A stretch of DNA of 64,000 nucleotides, from contig JACKCN010000004.1 of the NCBI GenBank assembly GCA_020634015.1, forward strand, positions 124,001 through 188,000, in the 5' to 3' direction. This DNA comes from Candidatus Delongbacteria bacterium. GTDB lineage: Bacteria > CAIWAD01. Under the pieces are notes generated by a model. That model worked only from the letters and a program-made list of their open reading frames with translations, did not search any database and was not told where the DNA came from. Below are positions 34,612 to 45,951 of this stretch, one piece after another. The translations under genes were made by a program, and so were the position numbers. Position 1 is the first letter of the stretch; the number at the start of each line of letters is the position of its first letter.

Positions 34612-36237
34612 TCAGTCGTCCGAATCGGACGCGGCGGGAGCGTTGGCTTCAGGGAACTCGTCGGGTGACTCCTCGAAGAGCGCGACCTGGTTGCGACCAT
34701 TGTTCTTGGCTGTGTAGAGGGCCTTGTCGGCGCGGCTGATCAGGTCGGACAGCTTGCGCATGCCGGGCTGGAATGCCGCCACACCCACCGAGATCGTGAG
34801 ACGCCCCTTGGGCTGGCTCTGCTCGTTCTCGAAGGGCTCGTCCTGGATCCGGCGACGGATCTTCTCGGCCACGCGCCAGCCCTGGATCAGGCTGGCCCCC
34901 GAGAGCAGCACGATGAATTCCTCGCCCCCGTAGCGTGCCACGAAATCCACCGTACGGATGGTGTGCTTGATCAGGCGCGCCACCTGGATCAACACATGAT
35001 CCCCGGCCAGGTGTCCATTCTGGTCGTTGTAGGTCTTGAAGTGGTCCACGTCCAGCATCAGCAGGCAGAGGTTGCCGCCCTTGCGCTTGAGGCGCTCGAC
35101 TTCCAGGTCGAACTGTTCCTCGAAGTAGCGCCGGTTGTGGATGTTGGTCAGCCCGTCCTTGGTGGCCAGTTCGAAGACCCGTGTGTGTTCGCGCGCGTTC
35201 TGGATGGCGCTGGCGAGCACGACCGAGAGTTCCTCGAGCCACCCGAGACGTTCGCTGCTGAGATGCAGGTTGTAGCTGTAGAACAGCTTGAGCAGGCCCA
35301 CACGGTCCTCGCCCGTGACCAGGGGCAGCAGAATCGCGTTGCGCAGCCCGAGCACGCTCACCAGGCGCTGGTTGAGGATCAGCGGATGCTGCATCACATC
35401 GCCCAGCACCACGGGCAGGCCGCCATCGAAGATCCGCTTCTGTTCGGCTTCGTCCAGCAGGATGCGCACATCCGGGGTGTCGGCACCCAGGCCGCCCGAG
35501 TTCCAGCTGACCGTATGCACCAGTTCCTTGTGTTCATCCAGCAGGTCCAGTTCACCAAAACTGAAGCGGAAGGTTTCGACCATGATGCCGCCCAGCAGTT
35601 CCAGCAGGCGCTCGAAGTCCAGCTCGCTGGAAATGGCCTTCTGGACACGTAGGATGCCCGTGATCAGGTTCAGCGAGTGGCGGCTCTCGAGCAGGTTGTT
35701 CTCGAGCAGCTTGATGAACCGCGCCTCGAAGATGCTCTCAAGGGTCTCGCGGCCGTCGGGTTTCTGTTTGTGGGGGACGTCCAGTGAAAAGTGCTGGCAC
35801 AGGGTGCCGAGCATGCCGGAGCTGAACCCCCAGCGCAGGTCGACCGGAAGGCGCTGCTGGAACACACTGACCGAAGGCGCTTCGACCAATCGGCCCAGGA
35901 ATACCAGTTGTTCCGAGCCCAGACTGAGGCCCAGAATCAACCATTCGGCACCCAGATCCTCGGGCAGCTCCAGTCGCTGCACATCGATGCCGGTGAAGTC
36001 CTTGGCGTGCGGCGGACCGGGCAGCAGGGGAAAGCCCTTGGTGGACCAGTGCCAGATCAGGCGGCCCGCTGGTTCACGCGTGCGCCCCTTCGAGTCGGTG
36101 GCCGGGGCATGGGGCAGCTCGGCCAGGAGTTCCAGCAACAGCTGCAGCATCCGGGCGATGGTGAACTGGGAATAGACTTCGCGGGCCGTTCCGCTCTGGG
36201 AGTTTTCCAGCAGGGCGCGAAGCGAGGACTCTGCCAC
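34612..36237 (-). CDS. Diguanylate cyclase with GAF domain
   Basis: The 541-residue soluble protein has an N-terminal region of about 190 residues without known motifs and a GAF-like domain at about 190-360 (RVQKAISSELDFERLLELLG to LASAIQNA). The GGDEF domain (about 370-520) has an active YGGEEF loop and a complete RxxD inhibitory site (RTVD) five residues before it, so it should make cyclic di-GMP with product feedback. DHFKTYNDQNGHLAGD provides the metal- and substrate-binding residues. The start is GTG 36237 behind AAGGA. It may link motility or surface behaviour to an internal signal bound by the GAF domain. Confidence 0.93.
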   Translation of the reverse strand: MAESSLRALLENSQSGTAREVYSQFTIARMLQLLLELLAELPHAPATDSKGRTREPAGRLIWHWSTKGFPLLPGPPHAKDFTGIDVQRLELPEDLGAEWLILGLSLGSEQLVFLGRLVEAPSVSVFQQRLPVDLRWGFSSGMLGTLCQHFSLDVPHKQKPDGRETLESIFEARFIKLLENNLLESRHSLNLITGILRVQKAISSELDFERLLELLGGIMVETFRFSFGELDLLDEHKELVHTVSWNSGGLGADTPDVRILLDEAEQKRIFDGGLPVVLGDVMQHPLILNQRLVSVLGLRNAILLPLVTGEDRVGLLKLFYSYNLHLSSERLGWLEELSVVLASAIQNAREHTRVFELATKDGLTNIHNRRYFEEQFDLEVERLKRKGGNLCLLMLDVDHFKTYNDQNGHLAGDHVLIQVARLIKHTIRTVDFVARYGGEEFIVLLSGASLIQGWRVAEKIRRRIQDEPFENEQSQPKGRLTISVGVAAFQPGMRKLSDLISRADKALYTAKNNGRNQVALFEESPDEFPEANAPAASDSDD

Positions 36238-36337
36238 CGGGCGTATTTCCTTGATGTTCCGTTCAGCGACGCAGCGTCGGGTGAGAGATCTCCGCCCGGA
36301 CGCTGAAATTAAGGATCGTCAGCCGCCTTCGAAATCT

Positions 36338-37615
36338 TTAAGAACCCAAGTCTTGAATCAATGCACGACCGGCGATCAACACCTGATCGGGCCGGTTGTC
36401 CCCTGCTTTGTACGGCAGTTCCTCGAGATCCTTGAACGGCCAGAGGCAGAGGTCGGCCCGGGCTCCCGGTTCGAGACAGCCAACCTGACCGGTCTGGCCC
36501 AGGGCACGAGCGCCGCCAGCGGTGGCCGCCCAGACCGCTTCGGCCGCGCTCATCCTGAGCCGGCAGGTGGCCAGGGTGAGAATCAGGGGCATGGACTGAA
36601 TATGACTCGAGCCGGGATTGAAATCGGTGGCAAGGGCCAGCACGGCTCCTTCACGGATCATGGTGCGCGCGGGCGCCCACTCATCCAGGCCCAGAAAGAA
36701 GGTCGATCCGGGAAGCAGCCCGCAGACCGTGCCCGATTGCACCAGAGCCCGAATGCCCTCGGCATTGATGTTTTCAAGATGATCGGCACTCAGGGCGCCC
36801 AGCCGGGCCGCCAGGGCTCCTCCTCCGCCCGATTCCAGCTGGTCGGCGTGCAGATGCAGGCCCAGCCCCAGATCCTTGGCGGCCCGCAGCAGGCGCTCGC
36901 ATTCGGGCACCGTGATCACGCGGGGCTCGCAGAAGGCGTCCATGGCTTCGGCCAGACCCTCGCGCACCACCGTGGGCAGAATCTCGTTCACGATCTGGCT
37001 GAACCAGCCCTCGCGGTCGTCGCGGAACTCGGGAGGCACGCTGTGTGCTGCCAGCAGAGTGGGATGAAGACGCGGCAGGCGCCAGGCCTCCTGCTCCGTC
37101 TGCAGGTCCTTCAGCAGACGCAGCGAAAGCAGTTCGTGTGCCACACTCAGCCCGTAGCCGCTCTTCGCTTCCAGCGTGGTGGTTCCCAGCACCGCGAAAT
37201 GCCTCAGCCGCTGCCGTACCTTCTCGGTCAGTTCGTCGACGGGCGCCCCCTGCAGACTGCGCCGGGAGGCGAGAATGCCACCGCCGGCTTGCTGGATTTC
37301 CAGGTAGGAGCGGCCCGCGTTGCGCTGCTCGTACTCGCCCGCCCGATGGCCGAAGAACACCGGATGGCTGTGGCTGTCGACAAAACCGGGCAGCAGCATC
37401 CGGCCCCGGGCATCCAGCGTGGGTGTGTGCGCCTTCCGGGCCTCCGCCAGACAGCGGGCGGCCTCGGCGTCATCCAGCCAACGGGAAATCCGGCCGGCCT
37501 CGATCTGCAGGGCCGCGGCGTCCAGCCGGTCGACCTTGTACGGAATGGCCGGATCCGGTGCGAACACGGGCCCCAGGCCGTGAAGCAGCAGCTGTGGGCT
37601 AGGCATCGGACTCAT
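36338..37615 (-). CDS. hutI: Imidazolonepropionase
   Basis: The 425-residue amidohydrolase hydrolyses imidazolone-5-propionate to N-formimino-L-glutamate, the third step of histidine degradation. Metal and substrate signatures are visible: LLPGFVDSHSHPVFFGHRAGEY, LEAKSGYGL, HLHADQLES, LSADHLE and LATDFNPGSS. Its length is typical. ATG 37615 overlaps the stop of the plsC-like gene by 4 nt (ATGA), placing it third in hutU-plsC-hutI. No hutH or later hut gene is in the window. Confidence 0.97.
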   Translation of the reverse strand: MSPMPSPQLLLHGLGPVFAPDPAIPYKVDRLDAAALQIEAGRISRWLDDAEAARCLAEARKAHTPTLDARGRMLLPGFVDSHSHPVFFGHRAGEYEQRNAGRSYLEIQQAGGGILASRRSLQGAPVDELTEKVRQRLRHFAVLGTTTLEAKSGYGLSVAHELLSLRLLKDLQTEQEAWRLPRLHPTLLAAHSVPPEFRDDREGWFSQIVNEILPTVVREGLAEAMDAFCEPRVITVPECERLLRAAKDLGLGLHLHADQLESGGGGALAARLGALSADHLENINAEGIRALVQSGTVCGLLPGSTFFLGLDEWAPARTMIREGAVLALATDFNPGSSHIQSMPLILTLATCRLRMSAAEAVWAATAGGARALGQTGQVGCLEPGARADLCLWPFKDLEELPYKAGDNRPDQVLIAGRALIQDLGS

Positions 37616-38303
37616 TGGCTCACTCCCGCGCTGGCATCGGTCTCACCCTCCCCGGACAGCCCAAGATCCAGTTCCTGCTTCATGTCGTAGATGATCCGCA
37701 TCACACGGGCGGCCTGACGCGCCAATTCCTCGTGATGTTCGGGGTCCACGGGCACGGGATCCAGGTGCAGTGGGTCTCCCACGCGCACGCGCAGGCGGCC
37801 CCGTCGCGGAAAGGCCTTGCCCGGTGGCAGACACTCCCGGGCTCCGGCCACGGCCACCGGCAGCACGGGGCAGCCGGCCAGCAGGGCCAGTCGCACGAAC
37901 CCTGTGTGCACTTTTCCACTGCCCCGGCCATCGTGATGCCGGGTACCTTCGGGCGCCAGAAAAAAAGGCTGGCCCGAGCGCAGCAGGCGCAGGGCCTCGT
38001 CGAATGCATGCGTATCACGCTGGCCCCGGGCCACGGGTACTCCACCCATGGCATGAAACCAGAAACCCAGTGGGCCTGCAAACAGTTCGCGCTTGCCGAA
38101 GTAATACACGGGAATCGGCACGGCCAGCGCCATTGCGGGAATGTCCATCTGGGAACTGTGGTTCATCACTCCCACGAATGGACCGGAAGGCAGTTTCTGT
38201 TGCCCGTCCACGCGCGTCCTGAACCAGCCCCGGGCCATGGCGCGCAGCAGGGCCATGCTGGGTCCGTGGATCCAGGGGACGATGCGGGCCTGGCGCGGTG
38301 CGC

Positions 38304-38307
<4 letters not shown>
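37612..38307 (-). CDS. 1-acylglycerol-3-phosphate acyltransferase-like (PlsC family)
   Basis: The 231-residue LPLAT-family acyltransferase carries the catalytic H-x4-D as MNHSSQMDIPA and the phosphate-binding EGTR as FLAPEGTRHHDG; VPVARGQRD and CPVLPVAVAG are further family blocks. It would acylate lysophosphatidate or a similar lysolipid at the inner membrane. I place the start at GTG 38307, overlapping the hutU stop by 4 nt (GTGA). It is embedded between two histidine-degradation genes, overlapping both, with no evident pathway link. Confidence 0.88.
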
Positions 38308-40007
<1,700 letters not shown>

Positions 40008-40060
40008 CTCTCGTTCTGTCGGGCATTGACGGCGGCAACGGCCCAAGATAGTGAGCGCAA

Positions 40061-40116
40061 AGGTGCGTGGCACCCCGTGCAGGGCACCCTGTGCAAGGCA
40101 CCCGGGCGGTGGCACC
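40061..40116. repeat. Four tandem 14-bp repeats ahead of hutU
   Basis: Four consecutive 14-bp units (40061-40074, 40075-40088, 40089-40102, 40103-40116) each end in GGCACC. The first three share GTGCNNGGCACC, which also contains an imperfect GTGC/GCAC dyad. They lie between hutU (start 40007, minus) and the S4 gene (start 40239, plus), an ideal place for a cooperative operator. The repeat itself is seen directly; regulatory function is inferred. Confidence 0.75.
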
Positions 40117-40238
40117 TTCCGGGCCACCCACTTCGCCACCTCCATTCGGGAGTGGCACACGAGTCGGGAAAATCCTTACCATGGCGCTTCCGATCAGGAT
40201 GAGGTGGCGGGATGCAACCGGTGCAATGGGGAGGAGGA

Positions 40239-40679
40239 ATGACGGACAGGGAACGCACGTCCGGGGAAAAGCCGCAGCCCGAGGTGCGGCTGGACAAGTG
40301 GCTGCAGGTGGCCCGGATCTACAAGACGCGCACCCAGAGTGGCGAGGCGATCACCGCAGGGCATGTCAAGATGGATGGAGCCAACGCCAAGGCCTCCCGC
40401 ATTCTCAAGCCGGGAGACCAGATCGAGGTGCGCAAGGGCAGCCGTCGACTGTACCTGACCGTGCTGGCGCTGGAACCCAAACCCGTGGCCAAGGAGAAAG
40501 CTCGCGAGCTGTACAGCGTGCGCGAGGAACACGAGAATCTGGACGGTCTCAGCCCCGAGCAGCAGCAATACGTCAAGCTGATGCGCTCGATGGACCGCGC
40601 CCAGGAAGCCAGTCGCAAGGGCCAGGGTCGCCCCACCAAGCGCGACCGCCGCGACATCGAGAAAACTCGGGGCCGCTGA
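40239..40679 (+). CDS. S4-domain RNA-binding protein (Hsp15/RqcP-like)
   Basis: The 146-residue basic protein starts at ATG 40239 behind GGGGAGGAGGA. The S4 fold spans about residues 17-75: VRLDKWLQVARIYKTRTQ, AGHVKMDGANAKASRILKPG and DQIEVRKGSRRLYLTVL, as in Hsp15, which binds 50S-peptidyl-tRNA complexes after ribosome splitting. The C-terminus is lysine/arginine-rich (GRPTKRDRRDIEKTRGR). It faces the convergent M14 peptidase gene; no terminator was seen in the 72-nt gap. Confidence 0.9.
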   Translation: MTDRERTSGEKPQPEVRLDKWLQVARIYKTRTQSGEAITAGHVKMDGANAKASRILKPGDQIEVRKGSRRLYLTVLALEPKPVAKEKARELYSVREEHENLDGLSPEQQQYVKLMRSMDRAQEASRKGQGRPTKRDRRDIEKTRGR

Positions 40680-40751
40680 CGGTCAACAGGAGTCGGCAGC
40701 GTGCCCATGTGATTGCAGCATTCAGCAGCTCCAGTTCTGTCTTGAGTGGTC

Positions 40752-42878
40752 TCAGTTCTGGGCGACGACCTTGTAGACGCGCCTTGGCCAATTGCTCAAT
40801 TCGCCGGGCAGGCTGAGCTGGGTATTCACCGTGCTCGTCAGCGGCAGGAACGCCTCACCGGGTTCCAGAGCCGCATCGATACGGTACGAACTGGCCCCCG
40901 GGACCGCGTTCCAGCTCAGCTGGACACTTGTCCCGTTGACCAGAATGTTCAGGGCGGGGCTGACCAGGGGGCCTGCCACCGGATAGCCACTCAGGGTCAG
41001 GTCGTCCACGTTCCAGCCGCAATAACGCCAGGCACTGTCGGTGCGGCCCATGCCGAAGCGCAACTGGAACTGGGAGTTGCCATCCGCGATGGCCGAGAGA
41101 TCGAACACCTGCGGATTCCAGCCAGCGTCCGTGATGCTGGTGCTGCCATTCTCCCAGAGCGTGATCCAGGCGCTGCCATTGAAGGCCTGCAGATAGCCGT
41201 GGTCGTAGAGGTTGCGTTCCAGGCCGAGGAAGCGATTGAAGTCCAGCTGCACCTGCTGCCAGCCGGACAGGTCCCACACGGGCGAGGTGGCCCAGAAGGT
41301 GCTGCCCAGACTGTTCTCGTAGTCGCCACCGATGGCGTATCCCAGCAGCTGATTGTCCGTACCGGGACTGGTGTCGGTGGCCGGATCCGGATTGCCGTGC
41401 TCGCCCCCACCAGCGATTGCCGCGCCGATGGCCCAGAGCCCTTGCAGAGTCCAGCCCCCGTCGGCCGAGAAATCATCCAGCAGAATCTGCTGGGGCAGGC
41501 CGATGAACTGCAGCTCCACGTCCACCACGGTGGCGTCACCGCTGCCGACGCTGATTCCGCTGACCACCGCAGGAGCATAGCCCGGTGCGCTGACTTCCAG
41601 CGTGTAGGTACCGGGCACACACAGACGATGGTAGTCGCCCAGCCCGGCCGAACTGAAGGTGTTGCTGTCGATGCCCTGCAGGCGCACGGTGGCTTCCACG
41701 GGCAGCTGGCTGTCGGCGTCGCGCACGATGCCGCGAATGCCCTTCAGGCCGTACTCCACGAAACGCAGCATGGATTCCCGATTGCTGTTCCAGAAGCCGG
41801 GCAGGGTGTTCTCCGAGGGCCACTTGACCTGGCTGACTTCGAGGGTGATGTCCACCCCGCCTTCCCAGAGATAACACCAGTCCTGCATGCCGCCGTAGAT
41901 CACATACCAGTCGGCCCCGTTGGTAATGCCCTGGTCGAAGGCCAGACTGTTGTACATGGTCGGGTACTGGCTGCTGTAGGTCAGGGCCAGATCGATGAAG
42001 AGTTCGTCATCGGGGGCGATGGTGTATACGTCCTGCCCCGAGAGATTGCCGTCCCAGCCGTAGTTGGCCACCACGGCTCCGCCATGGTAGTTGCAGGACA
42101 GGTCGAAATCATGGTCCCAGGTCCACTGCATCACGGCGGCCGTCTCGGGCTCGCGCCCGGCGGTGGTGTTCACCGGGTCGTCGATGCGATCGGGGAAGTT
42201 GCGGTTCAGGTCCACGCCGTGAGCGTTGTAGCGCGAGCCGGATTGCATGCCGTCGGGGTTCATCAGCACCAGCACGTGCAGGTCCATCTCGTCCACGATC
42301 CGGCTCAGCCGGGTATCGGTGCCGTATCCTTCGATCAGGTCCTCGATCAGGTTGAGCAGGAGCACCGTGCCCACGACTTCATCGCCGTGCATGGTGGAGA
42401 CCAGTTTGATTTCGGGCTCGTCCTCGTCCATACCGGGATTGTCGCTGATGTTCAGCACCCAGAGCTCGCGGCCCTGCACGCTGGTTCCGATGGAATACAG
42501 CTGGCAGATTTCCGGATGACTGCTGGCCCAGCCCTGCAATTCGGTGGTGAGTTCGGTATACGTCCGGTAGGTCAGATTGTCGCGCAGGGGGTCGGCGGGT
42601 CGGGAGATCCATTCCCGCCAGGCCTCTTCGACCGGATTGGGGATGGCGGTGAGAGCATAACCGCGCGCGATCAGGTCGCTCTGCTCCTCGGGGCTCAGCC
42701 AAAGGGTCCAGGCTCCTCCGTTCCAGTGATCCACGTCCACGCGCGCCAGAGCCAGTTCCTGAAGCTGGGCGGGACTGAGGGTGTCCACGCTGAAGGGAGT
42801 ACGGTTGCCGAAAGGAACCGTGGCCATGGCGATGGCCTGAAAGGCAAGAATCGCCAGCAGGCTGGTAGCATGTCGCAT
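40752..42878 (-). CDS. Secreted M14 zinc carboxypeptidase with regulatory-like beta domain
   Basis: The 708-residue exported metallo-carboxypeptidase has a signal peptide (SLLAILAFQAIAMA) from ATG 42878 with GGAG upstream. The zinc site is TMHGDEVVG (His-x-x-Glu, about residues 165-168) with the third ligand His in NYHGGA (about 265). The catalytic Glu is in ITLEVS (about 344) and substrate residues in LMNPDGM and DLNRNFPD. A carboxypeptidase-D regulatory-like domain follows (GIVRDADSQLPVEATVRLQG), then a galactose-binding-like beta domain and an Fn3-like end. It may trim peptides released by the two subtilases. Confidence 0.94.
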   Translation of the reverse strand: MRHATSLLAILAFQAIAMATVPFGNRTPFSVDTLSPAQLQELALARVDVDHWNGGAWTLWLSPEEQSDLIARGYALTAIPNPVEEAWREWISRPADPLRDNLTYRTYTELTTELQGWASSHPEICQLYSIGTSVQGRELWVLNISDNPGMDEDEPEIKLVSTMHGDEVVGTVLLLNLIEDLIEGYGTDTRLSRIVDEMDLHVLVLMNPDGMQSGSRYNAHGVDLNRNFPDRIDDPVNTTAGREPETAAVMQWTWDHDFDLSCNYHGGAVVANYGWDGNLSGQDVYTIAPDDELFIDLALTYSSQYPTMYNSLAFDQGITNGADWYVIYGGMQDWCYLWEGGVDITLEVSQVKWPSENTLPGFWNSNRESMLRFVEYGLKGIRGIVRDADSQLPVEATVRLQGIDSNTFSSAGLGDYHRLCVPGTYTLEVSAPGYAPAVVSGISVGSGDATVVDVELQFIGLPQQILLDDFSADGGWTLQGLWAIGAAIAGGGEHGNPDPATDTSPGTDNQLLGYAIGGDYENSLGSTFWATSPVWDLSGWQQVQLDFNRFLGLERNLYDHGYLQAFNGSAWITLWENGSTSITDAGWNPQVFDLSAIADGNSQFQLRFGMGRTDSAWRYCGWNVDDLTLSGYPVAGPLVSPALNILVNGTSVQLSWNAVPGASSYRIDAALEPGEAFLPLTSTVNTQLSLPGELSNWPRRVYKVVAQN

Positions 42879-42960
42879 CTGTCGCTCCGAAGGATTGGAA
42901 TGGGTGCCGCCAGATTAACAAAGCTGGGCGGAAGAAGCAGGCAACAAGCATCCCGCCAGA

Positions 42961-42990
42961 AGAAACGCCGGTCCCCGAAGGAACCGGCGC
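42961..42990 (-). terminator. Terminator of the sigma-54 activator gene
   Basis: CGCCGGTCCC (42966-42975) pairs with GGAACCGGCG (42980-42989) with one C/A mismatch and a 4-nt loop; the minus strand continues TTTCT. It lies 24 nt beyond the stop at 43014. Confidence 0.75.
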
Positions 42991-43013
42991 AAGGATGGCG
43001 TATGGACAGGCGC

Positions 43014-45041
43014 TCAGACCAGGCGCTTGTTCGACAGCGAGATCCCGTGGGACTTGAGCTTCTGGTAGAACGTGGGCCGGCTGATCTTGAGCACGCTGCA
43101 GGCCTTGTTCACCGAATCGCATTGCTTGAGAATCTTCAGCAGGTAATCCCGTTCGGCCGAGAGTACATGCTCCTTGAGGCTGGTCTGGTCCACCAGTTCG
43201 CGGTTCTCGAAGGGCACCACGTTCTTCTCATCGCGCGCCGGAGCGTGGCTGGCGGTGGTGTCGTCTTCCTCGTCCAGTTCAAGATCAAGCACGGGGGCGG
43301 CAGTCTGGGTCTGGGCCACCTGTCGCCGGCTTGGCTTCTGGAAGTAGCGCTGCACATCCTCGGCGGTGATCTGGCGGCCCTTGCTGGTCAGGTAGGCCGC
43401 ACGGATGATGTTCTTCAGTTCGCGGATGTTGCCGGCGAAGTTGTAGCTCTCGAGCGTCTGAAGGGCGTCCGTGGTGAGCACCTTGTAGTACTTGTCGTAT
43501 TCCTCGTTCAGGGCGAAGAGAAAGTGATTCACCAGCACGGCAATGTCCTCGCGCCGCTCGCGCAGGGGCGGCAGGTCGATGCGGATGGTGTTCAGGCGGT
43601 AGTACAGATCTTCGCGGAAATTGCCCGCGCGCACTTCATCGGCCAGATCCTTGTTGGTGGCAGCGAAAATGCGCACGTCCACTTTGATCAGATCCGGAGA
43701 GCCCAGACGGTAGAACTCGCCGTACTCCAGCACCCGCAGCAGCTTGCTCTGCAGGTTCAGCGGCATTTCCCCGATCTCGTCCAGGAACAGCACACCGCCG
43801 TCGGCCTGCTCGAAGATGCCCTTGCGGTCGCTGGTGGCGCCCGTGAACGCTCCCTTGACATGGCCGAAGAGCTCGGACTCGATCAGGTTCTCGGGAATCG
43901 CCGCACAATTGCGCTTGAAGAACATGCCCTTGTGGCGCGGGCTGGCGTCGAAGAGGGCCCGGGTCACCAGTTCCTTGCCGGTACCCGTTTCGCCCAGGAT
44001 CAGGATCGGGTCGTTGCAGGGACCGAAGGTGCGGATGGCCTGGGTCACGATGGAAATCGCCTCGCTGTACCCCACGATCTCGAAGTCGCGCGCGCTCTCG
44101 CGTTCGAGCTCGGCGATGAGTTTCTCTTCTTCGTAGAAGTCGTTGATGTGGGCGCTGATCTGCTCGAGGGTGTCCAGGAAGCGGGCGCTGTCGGCGTCCA
44201 TGCCCGCGTCGCGTCCGGTGATGATGGCTTCTTCGGCGTAGGACTTGGCTTCGGCCAGCTTGCCGGTCTTGAAATAGGCCCAGGCGAAGTCGTTGAGACA
44301 CTTGGCGGTTTCCACCTGGTAACCGGCCTGCTTGGCGATGCGGATGGACTTCTTGAGGGATTTCAGCGCCATGTCGTACTTGCCGGCACGCAGGTGCTGG
44401 TTGCCCAGCTGCCAGTGACTGCGACAGATATCGTAGCTGCAGCCGGAGGCTTCGGCGGTGGCGACGGCCAGCTCGGAGAACTCGCGGCTGCGGTTCAAGT
44501 CGCCCTGGCGGTTGGCCAGAATGCCGGTGTAATACAACGTATAGGTCAGCAGGTGGGCGTCTTCCAGCTCGTCGGCCAGCACGCGTGCCTGGTCGAGGCA
44601 GAGCTGGGCATCGCCGTACTGCTTGAGCTGGGTGTGAGTCAGGCCCAGGTTCAACAGCAGCATGCAGCGATCGTAGGGCAGCAGACGGTTCTCGTAGAGT
44701 GTGCGGAACTTGTCGTAGATGCCAAGCCCCTTCTCGCGATTTCCGCAGGCCACTTCGACCACGGCCAGATTGAAGACACAGGCCATGCGCATCGGGCGTT
44801 CTTCGGCGCGCCCGGCCCATTTGTTGGTTTGCAGCAGGTAGCGCCGCGCGGCGGGATAGTTGCCCAGCACGAAGTGGCACTGCGCCGCATAAAAGCGGGC
44901 ATATTCGCGCATGCGGCGGTCGGCGTCCCGCTGGATTTCATTTTCCAGGACCTCAAGGGCCAGCTTGAACTTCCGCTCACCAAAGAGGCGGAAGCCGGCG
45001 GAGCCTTCGAAGAAATCCCGATATGATTCGAGGCATTTCAT
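43014..45041 (-). CDS. Sigma-54-dependent transcriptional activator with N-terminal TPR sensor
   Basis: The 675-residue regulator starts at ATG 45041. Residues 1-310 are TPR-like helical pairs (MLLLNLGLTHTQLKQYGDAQ, CRSHWQLGNQHLRAGKYDMA). The AAA+ domain (about 325-560) has Walker A LGETGTGKE, the sigma-54 loop GAFTGA, Walker B GGVLFLDEIGEM and the arginine-finger region NFREDLYYRLN. A Fis-type HTH closes the protein (NKACSVLKISRPTFYQKLKS). There is no receiver, GAF or PAS domain, so input is probably by protein or peptide binding to the TPRs. It follows a small secreted-protein gene by 48 nt. Confidence 0.93.
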   Translation of the reverse strand: MKCLESYRDFFEGSAGFRLFGERKFKLALEVLENEIQRDADRRMREYARFYAAQCHFVLGNYPAARRYLLQTNKWAGRAEERPMRMACVFNLAVVEVACGNREKGLGIYDKFRTLYENRLLPYDRCMLLLNLGLTHTQLKQYGDAQLCLDQARVLADELEDAHLLTYTLYYTGILANRQGDLNRSREFSELAVATAEASGCSYDICRSHWQLGNQHLRAGKYDMALKSLKKSIRIAKQAGYQVETAKCLNDFAWAYFKTGKLAEAKSYAEEAIITGRDAGMDADSARFLDTLEQISAHINDFYEEEKLIAELERESARDFEIVGYSEAISIVTQAIRTFGPCNDPILILGETGTGKELVTRALFDASPRHKGMFFKRNCAAIPENLIESELFGHVKGAFTGATSDRKGIFEQADGGVLFLDEIGEMPLNLQSKLLRVLEYGEFYRLGSPDLIKVDVRIFAATNKDLADEVRAGNFREDLYYRLNTIRIDLPPLRERREDIAVLVNHFLFALNEEYDKYYKVLTTDALQTLESYNFAGNIRELKNIIRAAYLTSKGRQITAEDVQRYFQKPSRRQVAQTQTAAPVLDLELDEEDDTTASHAPARDEKNVVPFENRELVDQTSLKEHVLSAERDYLLKILKQCDSVNKACSVLKISRPTFYQKLKSHGISLSNKRLV

Positions 45042-45089
45042 GGGTGTTGGACCCTCTGTCTGCCCGTTCGCTGGCGAACGAGTGGCAAC

Positions 45090-45383
45090 CTAACGGACGA
45101 TCCAGTTCTGGGGCCGTGCGGGATTCATCAGCAGGAAACTGCCGGGTTCCCCGATGAAGATGATGCCTTCATCCTCTTCCGACGGCCCGATATCAATGAT
45201 GATGATCGGGTCATCCAGTTTGATCACGTCGTCGTGGTGCGCTCCCGTCCAGGGATCGACCACCATGGGTTTGGCGTGGTCGCCGGGAACCAGATCCCCG
45301 GAACCGTCGCCCCAACTGGAACCGGCCAGCGCGGAAAGGGCCAGATTGCAGAGGAACAGGGCGGAAAAGGCCAGAACTCGCAT
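45090..45383 (-). CDS. Small exported acidic protein of unknown function
   Basis: The 97-residue product has a signal peptide (VLAFSALFLCNLALSALA) from ATG 45383; TGAGGTA lies 9 nt upstream. The mature part is short and acidic, with an Ile-rich DDPIIIIDIGPSEEDEG segment and no cysteine. No family was recognised. It lies immediately upstream of, and probably is cotranscribed with, the TPR sigma-54 activator, and could be its signal or target; this is speculation. Confidence 0.65.
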   Translation of the reverse strand: MRVLAFSALFLCNLALSALAGSSWGDGSGDLVPGDHAKPMVVDPWTGAHHDDVIKLDDPIIIIDIGPSEEDEGIIFIGEPGSFLLMNPARPQNWIVR

Positions 45384-45951
45384 GTCAGGATACCTCAGGT
45401 GGATAAGTGTGCGGTCAATAATACACAGAGGAAACGCATCTGTCTAACAATTTTTACACCTCCCGATAAATTGAGCCGAAAGTGGCCATGCGAACCACGT
45501 TATGGTTCAATTCCCCAGACACTTCCCCGCGCAGTGGCCCTGACAGACAGTTTGCCAAGAATGCCGACACTGGGAAGTCCGAGAAAATCCACACAGCGGA
45601 CGGGCGATTCCGGGTGAAAAGTCGGGGAGTGTCTTGAAAACCCGACAAGAACAGGGATCCGATCGGGATTCCCGGTCCCCAGGAAACGGAGAGCTGTCGC
45701 GACTCAGGGTCATACGGAATATTGACTGGGCCGAGGGAAGCGGGCAATCGGGAGTCCAGGACAGGCAAACCTGTGCTGCGGGCAGGGAAACGGGGCTTCC
45801 GGGCTGAATGACAGAGTGTCAGTCGGGGGCAATCCGGTGGGTTGACCGCTCGCCTCAATCAGGGATTTTGCCATTCGGATCGCGCCGCTGGTCATCGAGC
45901 AACAGGCATCCCCCGGTTGGCACGCGACCTTTCCCGGCGTTTGACGCGTTG
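45384..45951. other. Intergenic stretch without recognised genes
   Basis: This 568-bp gap lies between alr and the small exported protein, both on the minus strand. It is A/T-rich near 45410-45480, where a promoter for the small protein and the sigma-54 activator is expected. Open frames in it (for example the minus-strand frame 45454-45858) have no ribosome-binding site, family match or coding-like composition. Confidence 0.4.

Noticed and set aside
45454..45858. A 134-codon minus-strand open frame in the alr upstream gap
   Set aside because: It has no ribosome-binding site, no family resemblance and no coding-like composition.
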